Source: a virus. Taken from it: DNA of 32,414 bases. Location of the stretch: positions 1-32,414 of IMG/VR virus record IMGVR_UViG_3300031999_000127; one strand, 5' to 3'. The notes under the pieces are model-generated. The model was not told where the DNA came from, did no database searches, and was given only the letters and a program-made list of their open reading frames with translations. A program made the translations under genes and the position numbers. This document shows, piece by piece, positions 20,639-29,224 of this stretch (the first letter of the stretch is position 1; every line of letters starts with the position of its first letter).

Positions 20639-21346
20639 CTAGATCGGCCTCAGCAACTCGCCCCAGCGCCGCTGCAGGATATCGGGCGGCACTAGTCCAC
20701 GCTTTAGGTCATCGAGAAAATGCTTCCACTTCCTGGACGAGAACCACCACATGGCACCACTCGGGGCTGTTGCAAACGATGATGCAGCAATCGCCCAATC
20801 ATCACTAGCCAATGTCCAACTCATCGTTGTGGCCCCCGTGGTTGGCTCGGTTGAACCAGCAGCATCAAGCCCGCCCGCATGATCTACATTCCACCGAAGG
20901 GTTTGGCTTGCATCACAGGTCGGATGGTTGTAGCAGACGACACAATCCGCTACCAGTCCCCCGCCTGTCGTCACCACCGATGCCGCGGCGGAAGATCCTC
21001 CCGCTGTATCAAAATCTAAATAGAGGTCAACTAGACTGGTCCCGAGGAGTGAGATGCAGCCGAAGCCGCGGGAGCAGGCTGCACTCATTGTGACGACGAC
21101 GTTCTGCGCACCCGCCAGAGGAGAGATCTTGTAGTATTTCGCAGCTCTTCGGCTCCCATAGTTTGATTGTCCCTTGAGAGTACATGCCTGACCACCATAG
21201 GTTACGCTCGATACCGTTTCTCCACCACCCGCATCCCAACAGATAGAAACCTCGATAGCGGAAGGAACTCCGACTGGCGTATGTGTCCAGGTCGTCGGGT
21301 TCCCATTTCCGGCAACGCCGGAGGCAGCATCAAAAGTAGCGCTCAT
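20639..21346 (-). CDS. Tail-associated beta-sandwich protein
   Basis: 235 aa, low charge, Ser/Thr/Gly-rich (FDAASGVAGNGNPTTWTHTP, VSSVTYGGQACTL, VVVTMSAACSRGFGCISLLG), in the style of beta-sandwich domains in phage tail fibres and adhesins. The start overlaps the upstream stop as ATGA. Between the tail tip and the endolysin, it may be a receptor-binding accessory. No exact family. Confidence 0.6.
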   Translation of the reverse strand: MSATFDAASGVAGNGNPTTWTHTPVGVPSAIEVSICWDAGGGETVSSVTYGGQACTLKGQSNYGSRRAAKYYKISPLAGAQNVVVTMSAACSRGFGCISLLGTSLVDLYLDFDTAGGSSAAASVVTTGGGLVADCVVCYNHPTCDASQTLRWNVDHAGGLDAAGSTEPTTGATTMSWTLASDDWAIAASSFATAPSGAMWWFSSRKWKHFLDDLKRGLVPPDILQRRWGELLRPI

Positions 21347-21819
21347 GGGTATTGGAAGCCTAGCGTCACGACTAACCCCTTCGGGGCAGTCGTCGGCAAC
21401 TGATCCACATCGATGCGGATAATGTCGTAGGTCACTACGTCATCCTTCGTTGTGTCGATCACATAGGCAGTGGCCGCGTCCTTTGAATTCGTCTCACCCA
21501 CGTCGATCATGATTCGGGTTGACAGTATATCCACGGCATCCGTCACGTTGGCAACTTGGAGCAGGGTTGGGTTGCCGCCCGCGCCCGCCGTGATGTGGAA
21601 GGCATGGCAACTGACGAGGTTCATCCCACTGACGTCGGAAGGGATGTGAAAATATATCTTCCCGTCTCCAGTGACGCAACCATCTGTCGGGGCCATGACC
21701 AACAGGCCAATATAGCGAATCCGGGCATAGAAATACGCATCGTTATCGACAGACTCGTTCTGGTCTGCCGACCGGCCTAGGTCCAGTGGATCGTCTTTGG
21801 TTCGCGGAACATATGGCAT
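21343..21819 (-). CDS. Tail-region structural protein
   Basis: 158 aa, beta-rich (DAYFYARIRYIGLLVMAPTD, DGKIYFHIPSDVSGMNLVSC). ATG at 21819, close to the end of the tail-tip gene. Probably a tail-tip or fibre component from context; no family recognised. Confidence 0.55.
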   Translation of the reverse strand: MPYVPRTKDDPLDLGRSADQNESVDNDAYFYARIRYIGLLVMAPTDGCVTGDGKIYFHIPSDVSGMNLVSCHAFHITAGAGGNPTLLQVANVTDAVDILSTRIMIDVGETNSKDAATAYVIDTTKDDVVTYDIIRIDVDQLPTTAPKGLVVTLGFQYP

Positions 21820-21828
21820 GGCACAGTC

Positions 21829-23358
21829 CTAGAAGGCCCAGCGGCCCGCATCCCAACCGTAAGTGGCGCCCGGAGCCTGATCCCAAATGAAGTAATTGAC
21901 TGTGGCCGCCGGAGCAGGAATGATCTCCACCCACAGCAATGGGCCCTCCTGTTCGAACTTCAGGCGGCAGGCAAACAACTCAATATCCGTGCCTGTCTGC
22001 CCCTCGACGACGGCAAAACGGATGTTGACCTCAGCCGTCATGGCCGCAGTCATGAACTCGTCGGAGAAATTAGCCAGGAAGCGAACCCCCTCGATCTCCC
22101 GCGCGGGGTTTGCCAATTGCTGCTTGAGAGACACCGCATACGCATGCGCCGTGTTCGGATTAACGATTTGTTCCAGTTTCACCGGCAGCAGCAACTCACC
22201 TCTGGCGGCGATCGATGCAGCATCCTCGGCTTCCAGCATCATGGGTTCGTAGGTGTAGATGCCCTTCCCGATGAGTTCAATGAAGTTCACGTAGCCCGAG
22301 ACTGTCCCAGTATTGGTCAGGGTGATCTCGGTGGTGTTGCCCCCAACGTCCAGTGGGAAGATCAGACTGCCAATGAGATCATTCGATGATCCGTCGTCAA
22401 CACTGCCAAACTTGATGTGCGTGCCCCCTACCAGCGGATCCACAACTTCAGTAGCCGAGATGCGTGCACCCGTCGCCGGATCTCTATAAGGGCAGGTCAA
22501 GATCAGTTCTTGGCCCGCTGACAGGGCGAAGGTCTTTTGCAGCTTCCAGATGACCGTAGTGGCAGTAGTGTCAGTCCGGCCAAGGTTGATGTTGGCTTCG
22601 ACCCGGTTCTTAATCTCCTTCCGACTCCACGAAACATCGAGTTCATTCATGGGCGTAGCGCCGGTAGCATCGAGTGTGAACGCGGCAGTAGCCGTCGCGG
22701 GACGCGCGTGTCGATTGTCGAAGCGCAGCGTGCCATCGCCTTCCAGGAAGATATAGCCTCCGCCCTCGTTCCGGGCCAACTTCTGGAACAAGGCCGCCAT
22801 CGTCATCTTCATGCTGTCATCGGTGTCAAAGATCTTGGGCCACGTCTCTTTGCCCTCATCGAAATCAACGGCAGCGGGTTGGATGGGGAAGTCCAGTAGC
22901 GCCGTCGTCAGCGCCTCGTCCGCCCGCTTGCTGGTTTGGATCGCGAGTTGCCCCAGCTTCTGAATGGATGCATAGTCCATCCAATCGTGGCATTCGACCT
23001 CCACTATGGCTTCTTCGAATACACCCGATGTTGGCCGTGCATCCGTCATGACGCCCAGAAATCTCGTGGCGCTGACAAAGGTATCCTGCCGGGTGCAGAT
23101 TACCTTGACCGGCAATCCGTCCACGAACCACGCGGGACAATCCGGGTGGCCGGTCGAGTAGTAGCCGGCCAGGCCGGCCGCGTTGCTGCTCGAGTTGTCG
23201 AGCGCGAAGCTCAGAATGCCGGTATCGGCCACGAGATCCATCGGGCCATTGCCCGGCAAACCGAATTCCCAGACCGGCGCGGGGTCCTGCAGCACGTCGG
23301 GGCATAGGTGCCAGGCCCCGGAATAGTAGAACCAGATGGCGCTGCGGATCTCGATCAC
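21829..23358 (-). CDS. Tail tip / hub protein
   Basis: 509 aa. The GTG at 23358 overlaps the tape-measure stop as GTGA; the longer frame extends into tape-measure coding and is rejected. It starts IEIRSAIWFYYSGAWHLCPD and is beta-rich throughout, with sections typical of tail hub domains (FLGVMTDARPTSGVFEEAIV then EVECHDWM; WSRKEIKNRVEANINL). Its place just after the tape measure is where Dit/Tal-type tail-tip proteins are found in siphoviruses. The C-terminus is aromatic and Ala-rich. Confidence 0.7.
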   Translation of the reverse strand: MIEIRSAIWFYYSGAWHLCPDVLQDPAPVWEFGLPGNGPMDLVADTGILSFALDNSSSNAAGLAGYYSTGHPDCPAWFVDGLPVKVICTRQDTFVSATRFLGVMTDARPTSGVFEEAIVEVECHDWMDYASIQKLGQLAIQTSKRADEALTTALLDFPIQPAAVDFDEGKETWPKIFDTDDSMKMTMAALFQKLARNEGGGYIFLEGDGTLRFDNRHARPATATAAFTLDATGATPMNELDVSWSRKEIKNRVEANINLGRTDTTATTVIWKLQKTFALSAGQELILTCPYRDPATGARISATEVVDPLVGGTHIKFGSVDDGSSNDLIGSLIFPLDVGGNTTEITLTNTGTVSGYVNFIELIGKGIYTYEPMMLEAEDAASIAARGELLLPVKLEQIVNPNTAHAYAVSLKQQLANPAREIEGVRFLANFSDEFMTAAMTAEVNIRFAVVEGQTGTDIELFACRLKFEQEGPLLWVEIIPAPAATVNYFIWDQAPGATYGWDAGRWAF

Positions 23359-25175
23359 TTCACCCTCTCGACCGCGTCCCGCACGATGGTCGGCAACGTC
23401 CGATTGAGCTTGGCAATCTCCCGGCGCACCAGGCGCAACTCGTCGACCGTGTCCTGGCCCGTCTGGCGTGTCTCGAGCACCTGCATACGTCCCTGTTCGG
23501 AGGCGGCGGCACTGGCCGCGGCCGGAATCGAGGCCACCAACGCAGCGCTCTCGGCCGCGGCGGCCTGTTGAACTTCCTCCATCAGGTTCGCCAAGGGCCC
23601 CCCAGCACCTTCTGCACCGACTTCCGCAAGCGCCGCCGAGATGGCCGGCGGGTTGGCACCATACGACGTCGGCGGGATGTAGTATCCACCGCTGGGCACG
23701 GCCCCGGATAGCTCGTAGGCTCCCCCCACTCCCACCAGGCCGTCGATCATGACGCCCGCGGCGCCGGCCTGGATGCCCTGGGGGGCCAGCGAGGCGAGCA
23801 GGCGCGTCGACTCTTCGTGCGGATGGACGTAGCCGGTCGGGTCGATGAGCTCGTAGCCCCGCTCGCCGACCAACGTCCACTCCGGCGTAAGCTGGCCGCC
23901 GTGCTGATCAACTCTGTACTTGCCCCCTCCTGGCGCCGGTATACTGGGACTGCCGCCGCCGTACACGTCAATGTGGTGGGTGACTTCGTACAAGTGCGTC
24001 GTCATCCCGTCCTTGTCCCCGAAAAGGTTGACGAGGGCCTCCAGCGAAGCCTTGTCCGTATCAATCTGCCCACCGAGAAGCCCGAAGCCTGTGGTCGCAT
24101 CCGTCAAGATCGGGATGAGCTTATCCTGGCCGGTGCTGTGCAGAAATCCGAGCATGCCGGCATACTCCTCCACGGATACGATCCCGTCCTCGGTGACGGC
24201 ATTCCATGCCGCCGAAGTTGCCCCCGCCAGCAGCGCTTCTCGCGTCCAATCCTGCATGCTGGTCGTAGCACTGGCGGCGGCTTCGGCTGCATCCTCCATC
24301 GGGCTGACGAATTTGGTCTCGACATTCTCCTGGATGACCTCGAAGGCTTCCTGCACCTCCTCGTCGCTCAGCCCGAGAATCGCGCCGCGTGCGTTCTGCA
24401 GAGGCTCGACGGCGCGCGTCCGGATCGCCTCCTCCACGGGATCCAGGCCCTGGGTCTCGAAGAAGCCGACCCAGGCTTCCCACAGACTGATGTTGCCTTG
24501 CAGAAGATCGGACAACGCCATCAGGGGCGGGTTGATCGACTGGGCGATGCTGCCGCCGACGGTCAGCCCGAGATTCTTCCAGGTGTCCGTGAGCTCGTCG
24601 AGCTCGGCGCGGTTCCGCTTCGCCAGCTCGTACTCTCGCTGCGTCACCACCTGACCTTCCCCCATCGTGTCGATGTAGTTGCGCAACTCGTCGTTGGTCA
24701 GCTGGTCAAAGACCGGGATCAGATCAGCGCCTGCCCTGCCCAGGAGCGACGTCGCCAAGGCCAGTTTCTCGGCGGGATCCTTGGCGGCATTCAGCCTCTC
24801 TCGAACCGCCACAAGACCCTCGATCGAGGGATCGATGCCCTCCTTCGACATCTTCTTGAACGCGGTTTGCAGCGAAGTCAGGGGCACGCCAAGATCGCCG
24901 GCCATCTCGGTGAGGGCGCTGGCCTCTTCAGTCGTTGTGCCGAGTTTGGCGGCGAAGTCGCCGATCGTCAGCGTGTACTCTTGCCAATCGCCGAACAGCT
25001 TGGCGCCCGCCACGGCCATGCCGGCAATCGCCCCCGCAGCTATACCGGCAGGAGCGACGACGCTGGTGATGTCCAGGCCGAGCTTCTTCAAGCCATCGCG
25101 CACCTGGCGCATGGTCGGGCTGAGCTCGTCCTTGCCAGTGAGAATGACGCGCAGAGTCTCAGCGGGAACGGGCAT
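23355..25175 (-). CDS. Tape measure protein
   Basis: 606 aa. N-terminal tape-measure start (VILTGKDELSPTMRQVRDGL), hydrophobic patch (APAGIAAGAIAGMAVAGAKL), TMP domain (FAAKLGTTTEEASALTEMAG), long helical middle, and the common C-terminal piece EWTLVGERGYELIDPTGYV. It sets tail length and is injected. At about 1.5 A per residue it implies a tail near 90 nm, short for a siphovirus. The ATG at 25175 overlaps the end of the frameshifted chaperone by 17 nt. Confidence 0.9.
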   Translation of the reverse strand: MPVPAETLRVILTGKDELSPTMRQVRDGLKKLGLDITSVVAPAGIAAGAIAGMAVAGAKLFGDWQEYTLTIGDFAAKLGTTTEEASALTEMAGDLGVPLTSLQTAFKKMSKEGIDPSIEGLVAVRERLNAAKDPAEKLALATSLLGRAGADLIPVFDQLTNDELRNYIDTMGEGQVVTQREYELAKRNRAELDELTDTWKNLGLTVGGSIAQSINPPLMALSDLLQGNISLWEAWVGFFETQGLDPVEEAIRTRAVEPLQNARGAILGLSDEEVQEAFEVIQENVETKFVSPMEDAAEAAASATTSMQDWTREALLAGATSAAWNAVTEDGIVSVEEYAGMLGFLHSTGQDKLIPILTDATTGFGLLGGQIDTDKASLEALVNLFGDKDGMTTHLYEVTHHIDVYGGGSPSIPAPGGGKYRVDQHGGQLTPEWTLVGERGYELIDPTGYVHPHEESTRLLASLAPQGIQAGAAGVMIDGLVGVGGAYELSGAVPSGGYYIPPTSYGANPPAISAALAEVGAEGAGGPLANLMEEVQQAAAAESAALVASIPAAASAAASEQGRMQVLETRQTGQDTVDELRLVRREIAKLNRTLPTIVRDAVERVK

Positions 25176-25592
25176 GCTTCATTTCCTCCCTATAAACGAG
25201 CCAGAGCTTCCACCATCGAGCAGTCATGCGATTCTCGATGACCTCCGGCAGCACACGGAACTCTCGGGCCGCTTCGAGCACCAGCAACGCGTACGGCGGC
25301 GCCGCATGGTTTCTCAGCGCGTTGCGGATTTGCCGCCTAAAGGGTCGGGCACGGCTGCCAGCTTGTAACCCATCAATTGCAACACGCTGTTGCGGAACTC
25401 GGTCACCGAAAGATCGAGCAACGCTTCTCGGGCCTCTTTCCGATCTTCGGGCTTGAGCACATAGCTCAACAGATGCTCGACCGATTCATCCACCGCCCGT
25501 GAGGTAGCAGAGACTTCAAGCAAAACTGCCAGCTTCCGCCTGCGCCGCAGGTAGCCCGGCTCATCCTCATCAGGAAGCTTCCACTCGATCAC
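25159..25592 (-). CDS. Tail assembly chaperone GT, -1 frameshift product
   Basis: The G frame (25592-25314) continues in the -1 frame after the heptamer C-CCT-TTA at 25344-25338, giving a fusion of about 144 aa. The added part reads RRQIRNALRNHAAPPYALLV, then LEAAREFRVLPEVI and ends WWKLWLVYREEMKHARSR. Many tailed phages make G and GT in this way; GT binds the tape measure and tail tube. The T frame has no start codon with an SD, so frameshifting is the best reading. Confidence 0.78.
25314..25592 (-). CDS. Tail assembly chaperone G
   Basis: 92 aa from a GTG at 25592, which overlaps the tail-tube stop as GTGA. Helical (PGYLRRRRKLAVLLEVSATS, then VEHLLSYVLKPEDRKEAREA). Ends AAVPDPLGGKSATR. Position between tail tube and tape measure fits the lambda gpG role. 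Confidence 0.75.
   Translation of the reverse strand: MIEWKLPDEDEPGYLRRRRKLAVLLEVSATSRAVDESVEHLLSYVLKPEDRKEAREALLDLSVTEFRNSVLQLMGYKLAAVPDPLGGKSATR
25338..25344 (-). promoter_or_regulatory. -1 ribosomal frameshift site CCCTTTA
   Basis: The canonical X-XXY-YYZ pattern, in phase with frame G (GA-C CCT TTA GGC). It lies 9 codons before the G stop, and the -1 frame is open from there to 25159. Confidence 0.78.
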
Positions 25593-26545
25593 GGCAGCAC
25601 CAGCGAAGCGCCCCAGCAACTGAGAAATGTAGCGTCGCTGCTGAAGACCGGCGTCAGATCGAGCTCCACCGTGGAGACGCCGTCGTTGTCGGTGAACAAC
25701 ACAGGGGCAGCCAACAGATGGCCGGCCATGTCCAGCGTCAGGATGCTGGTGGCCAGCGAATCGGTCGCCTTGATTCGGACGGCATAGGCCCCCGGCGACA
25801 CGGTTTGCGCCAGGGCCGCGTCCAGGATGTCCTGCATGGCCGACGTCATCTCGAGCACCAGCCGCAGGCTGCCACCCCACTTGCCGTGACGGAACGAGCT
25901 GGGATTGAGCGAGCCGAGATGCCAGACCAGCTTGCGGTCGACGGTGATGTTGGCCTCGAAGCTGAAGGCCGTGTTGAGAATCTCCGTGTTCCCGATGGGC
26001 CCGCCAATCGGGTCGAGGTACAGCTGGCAGTGGTGACCCATCGCCAGCACGACCGCATCGTCTGTCAGGACTTCCAGGATGTCGTCTGTCACGCCCTTGC
26101 CCATCAGGTGCGCCGTGAACGTCAGGGGCCCATTGGTCGGCCCCTGGATGCGCAGGCTGTCCAGAATGGCTCCGCCCATGCTGTACGTCACATCCTCCTG
26201 GCCGTGGCACAGCAAGAAGCTGCGAATGGCGACGGCCGCATCCAGATCGGCCAGGTAGGTATAGGGCGGCGTGGCGTCGATCCCGAACAGGGCGTCCAGC
26301 CAGTGACGGAAGTGGGAGTAACACACCACCCCCGACACTTCGGCCTCGCCCGAGAGCTTATTGACCGAGGCGATGTACGCCGGCATGGTCGTGCCGCGCT
26401 TGTCGGGGATCTGCGCCGCCTCGACATGAGGTGTGATCCGGCAGTCGGTAATGCCGACGAGCTGGACCGTGGGAGCGGCCAGGTCGCCCCAGACCGCCTC
26501 CAGGCCAAGTTGTACCTTCTCGAGAGAGGGAATATAGTCAGCCAT
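25589..26545 (-). CDS. Major tail tube protein
   Basis: 318 aa. ADYIPSLEKVQLGLEAVWGD, PDKRGTTMPAYIASVN, VVCYSHFRHWLDALFG and a beta-rich remainder fit a two-domain siphovirus tail tube subunit. ATG at 26545 with AAGGAGG. Directly before the tail chaperone genes, as expected. Confidence 0.75.
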   Translation of the reverse strand: MADYIPSLEKVQLGLEAVWGDLAAPTVQLVGITDCRITPHVEAAQIPDKRGTTMPAYIASVNKLSGEAEVSGVVCYSHFRHWLDALFGIDATPPYTYLADLDAAVAIRSFLLCHGQEDVTYSMGGAILDSLRIQGPTNGPLTFTAHLMGKGVTDDILEVLTDDAVVLAMGHHCQLYLDPIGGPIGNTEILNTAFSFEANITVDRKLVWHLGSLNPSSFRHGKWGGSLRLVLEMTSAMQDILDAALAQTVSPGAYAVRIKATDSLATSILTLDMAGHLLAAPVLFTDNDGVSTVELDLTPVFSSDATFLSCWGASLVLP

Positions 26546-26592
26546 AGTGCCTCCTTGTTCTTACCGGCACCGCAAAGCAGACCCTCAAGGCG

Positions 26593-27042
26593 CTAGCGGT
26601 TCACGGTAATTTTGATCGTAAGATCATCCACCGCCGCGTACGTCGGCGTTCCGACGGCGCACAGCTGGCCGAATAGACTCGTCCCGCCGGCGACCAGCGT
26701 GAAGTCGAAGTCGCAGTCGACCGATGCCACATTGTTGTCGGCACCGGGCCCGTAGTCGGCGGCCAGGATGTGGATCACGCCCAGGCAGTGCTGGTTGTCG
26801 GCGTCACTGGGATCCCACGCGGCGTTATCCGCCGTGGGGGTGAACGTCTGGTCGTACAGCCACAGATCCAGGACCGCCGCCTGCTTGGCATCGTCCACGA
26901 TCACCACCTTGGTGATCTTGCCGTCGCCTTTGTAGATCGAGGCAGCATTGGCGAAGGTCAGCAGTCCGCCGACAGCATCTCCGGCAGCGTAGGCGCCGGC
27001 CGTGATGGTCGGCGTTTGGATAATTTCGCGGCTCTTGCTCAT
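26593..27042 (-). CDS. Virion structural protein (tail/neck region)
   Basis: 149 aa. TKVVIVDDAKQAAVLDLWLY, FTPTADNAAWDPSDADNQHC, LTIKITVNR: a beta-sandwich form I recognise from other phage structural genes without a firm function. Probably a small decoration or fibre-like component; it lies between the neck genes and the tail tube. Confidence 0.6.
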   Translation of the reverse strand: MSKSREIIQTPTITAGAYAAGDAVGGLLTFANAASIYKGDGKITKVVIVDDAKQAAVLDLWLYDQTFTPTADNAAWDPSDADNQHCLGVIHILAADYGPGADNNVASVDCDFDFTLVAGGTSLFGQLCAVGTPTYAAVDDLTIKITVNR

Positions 27043-27058
27043 GGTCCTGCCTCCTTCT

Positions 27059-27478
27059 TCATGTGAGAAATTCTTCGATCCCGACGAGGGTATCCACCGC
27101 CCAGAAGTCGGTGGCCGCCCAAGGCACGGGCCCGAGTTGGAAGACTACGGTCACGATGACGCTCTCTGCCGTCGGCGCCTTCAAGGCCCTGACGGCCGCG
27201 CCATACTCTTCGACGTAGGTCAGTAGCTCATTGGCGCACTGCTCGATTCCCGAGCCGGCCACCACGGGCTGCCACAGGCAGAGATCCCGGACGTGCCACA
27301 GCGTTTTGCTCAGGCTGCCGATGGCGATGAAACCCTGGTCACCCTTGGTGCTGGGCAGCAGCAGGCGCATGGGGCAATCCTCCGCCCGCACCGTCAGCTT
27401 GATCTCATCCAGATTGCGACAGCCGATGTCGCCCACCGCCATCTCGGACATCGCCTCATAGATCTGCCGCAGGCTCAT
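27059..27478 (-). CDS. Tail terminator / neck protein
   Basis: 139 aa from the ATG at 27478, which overlaps the upstream stop as ATGA. MSLRQIYEAMSEMAVGDIGC, then LWQPVVAGSGIEQCANELLT and VVFQLGPVPWAATDFWAVDT. Position after the connector fits a tail terminator (gpU-type), but similarity cannot be confirmed. Confidence 0.5.
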   Translation of the reverse strand: MSLRQIYEAMSEMAVGDIGCRNLDEIKLTVRAEDCPMRLLLPSTKGDQGFIAIGSLSKTLWHVRDLCLWQPVVAGSGIEQCANELLTYVEEYGAAVRALKAPTAESVIVTVVFQLGPVPWAATDFWAVDTLVGIEEFLT

Positions 27479-28032
27479 CCCACCCTCACGCGCTTGTAGG
27501 GCGCCAGAAGCAATTGGATGTCCCTGGGGAACGCGTTGGGCAGCATGAACACGCCGCCTTCCATCACCATCGGCCGGTCGCCGTCCGTCGATTCTCTCTG
27601 GTGATACATCCACAGGGTCAGTCGCAGGCAGGCCTGCACGATCGGCGCCGGCGGCGTCAGGCTGTAGGCCCAGTGGCCGGTGACCACGGTCGGATCCGGC
27701 CAGGTACCCTCGGCCCGAACGATGCGGTAGTAGGGCGGATCCCTCGGGATCAGCGTCACCACCGGATCATCCGTGATGGTCGGCGTGGAGCACAGATCGC
27801 CATCCAGCCATAGCGTGCGCCCGGCCCCCCGGGGGGGCAGCAGGCCGTTGTCCTCGGTGAACGTATGAGCGACGGCTTCGGCGCCCTCGACGATGCCGAA
27901 GACGCGGTGACAGAAGCCGTCGATCATCGCCGAGGCGGTGGAGAGCAGGGTTTCCAGCAGCGCATCTCCCTCTTCGGTCGGGTGCGTGAAGATGCCGTAG
28001 CTATGCAGCAGATCGATCTCGGCGTAATCCAT
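27475..28032 (-). CDS. Head-tail connector, gp6-like
   Basis: 185 aa. The start DYAEIDLLHSYGIFTHPTEE, then LLSTASAMIDGFCHRVFGI, and PIVQACLRLTLWMYHQRES followed by a helical end, fit the HK97 gp6/YqbG-type connector, which forms a ring below the portal. ATG at 28032, 3 nt after the upstream stop. Confidence 0.72.
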   Translation of the reverse strand: MDYAEIDLLHSYGIFTHPTEEGDALLETLLSTASAMIDGFCHRVFGIVEGAEAVAHTFTEDNGLLPPRGAGRTLWLDGDLCSTPTITDDPVVTLIPRDPPYYRIVRAEGTWPDPTVVTGHWAYSLTPPAPIVQACLRLTLWMYHQRESTDGDRPMVMEGGVFMLPNAFPRDIQLLLAPYKRVRVG

Positions 28033-28035
28033 GCT

Positions 28036-28419
28036 CTACCTACCCTCCCAAACGGCTTGAATGCGAGCCCGCAGCTTGCGCATCAGCTCGGGAAGCTCCG
28101 CCCGGGCGGTGGGCAGCAGCAGCTTCCAGCCGCGCCGTTTGGCCCGTGCACGCTGATAGCTCGAGCCGTGCATCCAGCCCGCATACACCGCCAGGTTGCC
28201 CACCTCCAGGTATCCGGGAAACACCGTCTGATACCACGAGGCGCCCAGGTGCCCGGTGCGCACGGAGCCCGGCACGGGGGCGGGGTAGGCTCCCGCCTTG
28301 CGCTGGATCGCCTCGCCCGTCTCCGCCAACAGCGGCCCGGCGAGGTCCTGCAGATTGAGACGGTCGAGCTTCTGCAGCAGCCTGCCCAGCTGGGCACTAT
28401 CGAGCTTGAGTTCCACCAT
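28036..28419 (-). CDS. HK97 gp10-like neck protein
   Basis: 127 aa. MVELKLDSAQLGRLLQKLDR, IQRKAGAYPAPVPGSVRTGH-L-G-A-S-W, then AGWMHGSSYQRARAKRRGWK: the form of the HK97 gp10 family, with the conserved TGxLxxSW section. It acts at the head-tail joint. Confidence 0.8.
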   Translation of the reverse strand: MVELKLDSAQLGRLLQKLDRLNLQDLAGPLLAETGEAIQRKAGAYPAPVPGSVRTGHLGASWYQTVFPGYLEVGNLAVYAGWMHGSSYQRARAKRRGWKLLLPTARAELPELMRKLRARIQAVWEGR

Positions 28420-28439
28420 GACGTCGCCTACTCTCCGGC

Positions 28440-28697
28440 CTAGCCAGCCTTGCGCTTGCGGCGCGGCTTCGATTCGGCCATCGTTTCCTCGGGCTCGCCC
28501 AGCGCCTCCGATTCGACCGGTACGGGCGATACCTCAGGGGCGTTTCCACGGAAACGCGGGGTGACCTCTCGCTCCAACGGGACGGCCCGGCCGCGGCTGA
28601 CCAGTACGTACGCCTCGGCCTCTGGCAGGTCCAGGACCTGGCCGCGTTGGTAGATTCCGCTCCCGTCCGTCACATTGATCAGCATCCGGATTCGCAT
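28440..28697 (-). CDS. Small head-region protein
   Basis: 85 aa from the ATG at 28697, fixed by a perfect AGGAGGTGAT SD. The N-terminal 45 residues (MRIRMLINVTDGSGIYQRGQ, VLDLPEAEAYVLVSRGRAVP) form a small domain common in phage head regions; the remainder is acidic, then basic (ESKPRRKRKAG). It contains palindrome site 3. Confidence 0.68.
   Translation of the reverse strand: MRIRMLINVTDGSGIYQRGQVLDLPEAEAYVLVSRGRAVPLEREVTPRFRGNAPEVSPVPVESEALGEPEETMAESKPRRKRKAG
28541..28556. promoter_or_regulatory. parS-like palindrome, site 3
   Basis: CGTTTCCACGGAAACG, the exact reverse complement of site 1, with GGG also shared before it. Here it encodes PRFRGN in another phase than at sites 1 and 2, so shared peptide cannot explain it. 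Confidence 0.65.
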
Positions 28698-28713
28698 CCG
28701 ATCACCTCCTGCC

Positions 28714-29187
28714 TCACGCCGGATGGCCGACGGCATAGCCGGTCACCGAGAACGTGAAACTCGCCGCCACGCCGCCGCCGTCGACGATCGTGTAGCGCCC
28801 GCGCAGCTGTGCGCCGAACAGGGCCGGCCGCACGGCGCCGGCGGCCGCGTCGGCCGTCACATCGATCACCGCCGTGCCCGGGTTGGACGGATCCAATACG
28901 GCGAAGAACTTCTTGGCCCCGCCGTTCCCCAACACCTGGGTGAAATGCACCGCATTCAGCCAGGTGGCCGCGTCGGCCGCCAGCACGTCGACGTAGACAT
29001 CCAGCGTGTCGGTGCCTTCGCTCGCCGCCGCGGTGACATCGAGCAACAGGCAGAAGCGCGAGCGCTCGCCCTGCACGATGGCCGCCGTGCCGGTCTGGGC
29101 TACGCCGGCCCCACGGGCCGCCGAGGCGAACAGTGTCAGCGTCTCGCCCTGGATCAGCTCAACGCCTCGTGGACCCTTGATGGTCAT
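28714..29187 (-). CDS. Virion structural protein
   Basis: 157 aa, Ala/Val/Thr-rich, beta-type (GVELIQGETLTLFASAARGA, DTLDVYVDVLAADAATWLNA). ATG at 29187 with GGAGGTG upstream. Probably a head decoration or fibre-like protein from its place among head genes. Confidence 0.6.
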   Translation of the reverse strand: MTIKGPRGVELIQGETLTLFASAARGAGVAQTGTAAIVQGERSRFCLLLDVTAAASEGTDTLDVYVDVLAADAATWLNAVHFTQVLGNGGAKKFFAVLDPSNPGTAVIDVTADAAAGAVRPALFGAQLRGRYTIVDGGGVAASFTFSVTGYAVGHPA

Positions 29188-29224
29188 GCATCACCTCCGG
29201 GGGGCGATGAGGCCCCCCTCAGTC

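Noticed and set aside
23817-25241. Long plus-strand frame opposite the tape measure
   Set aside because: Shadow of the tape-measure gene; no motif of its own.
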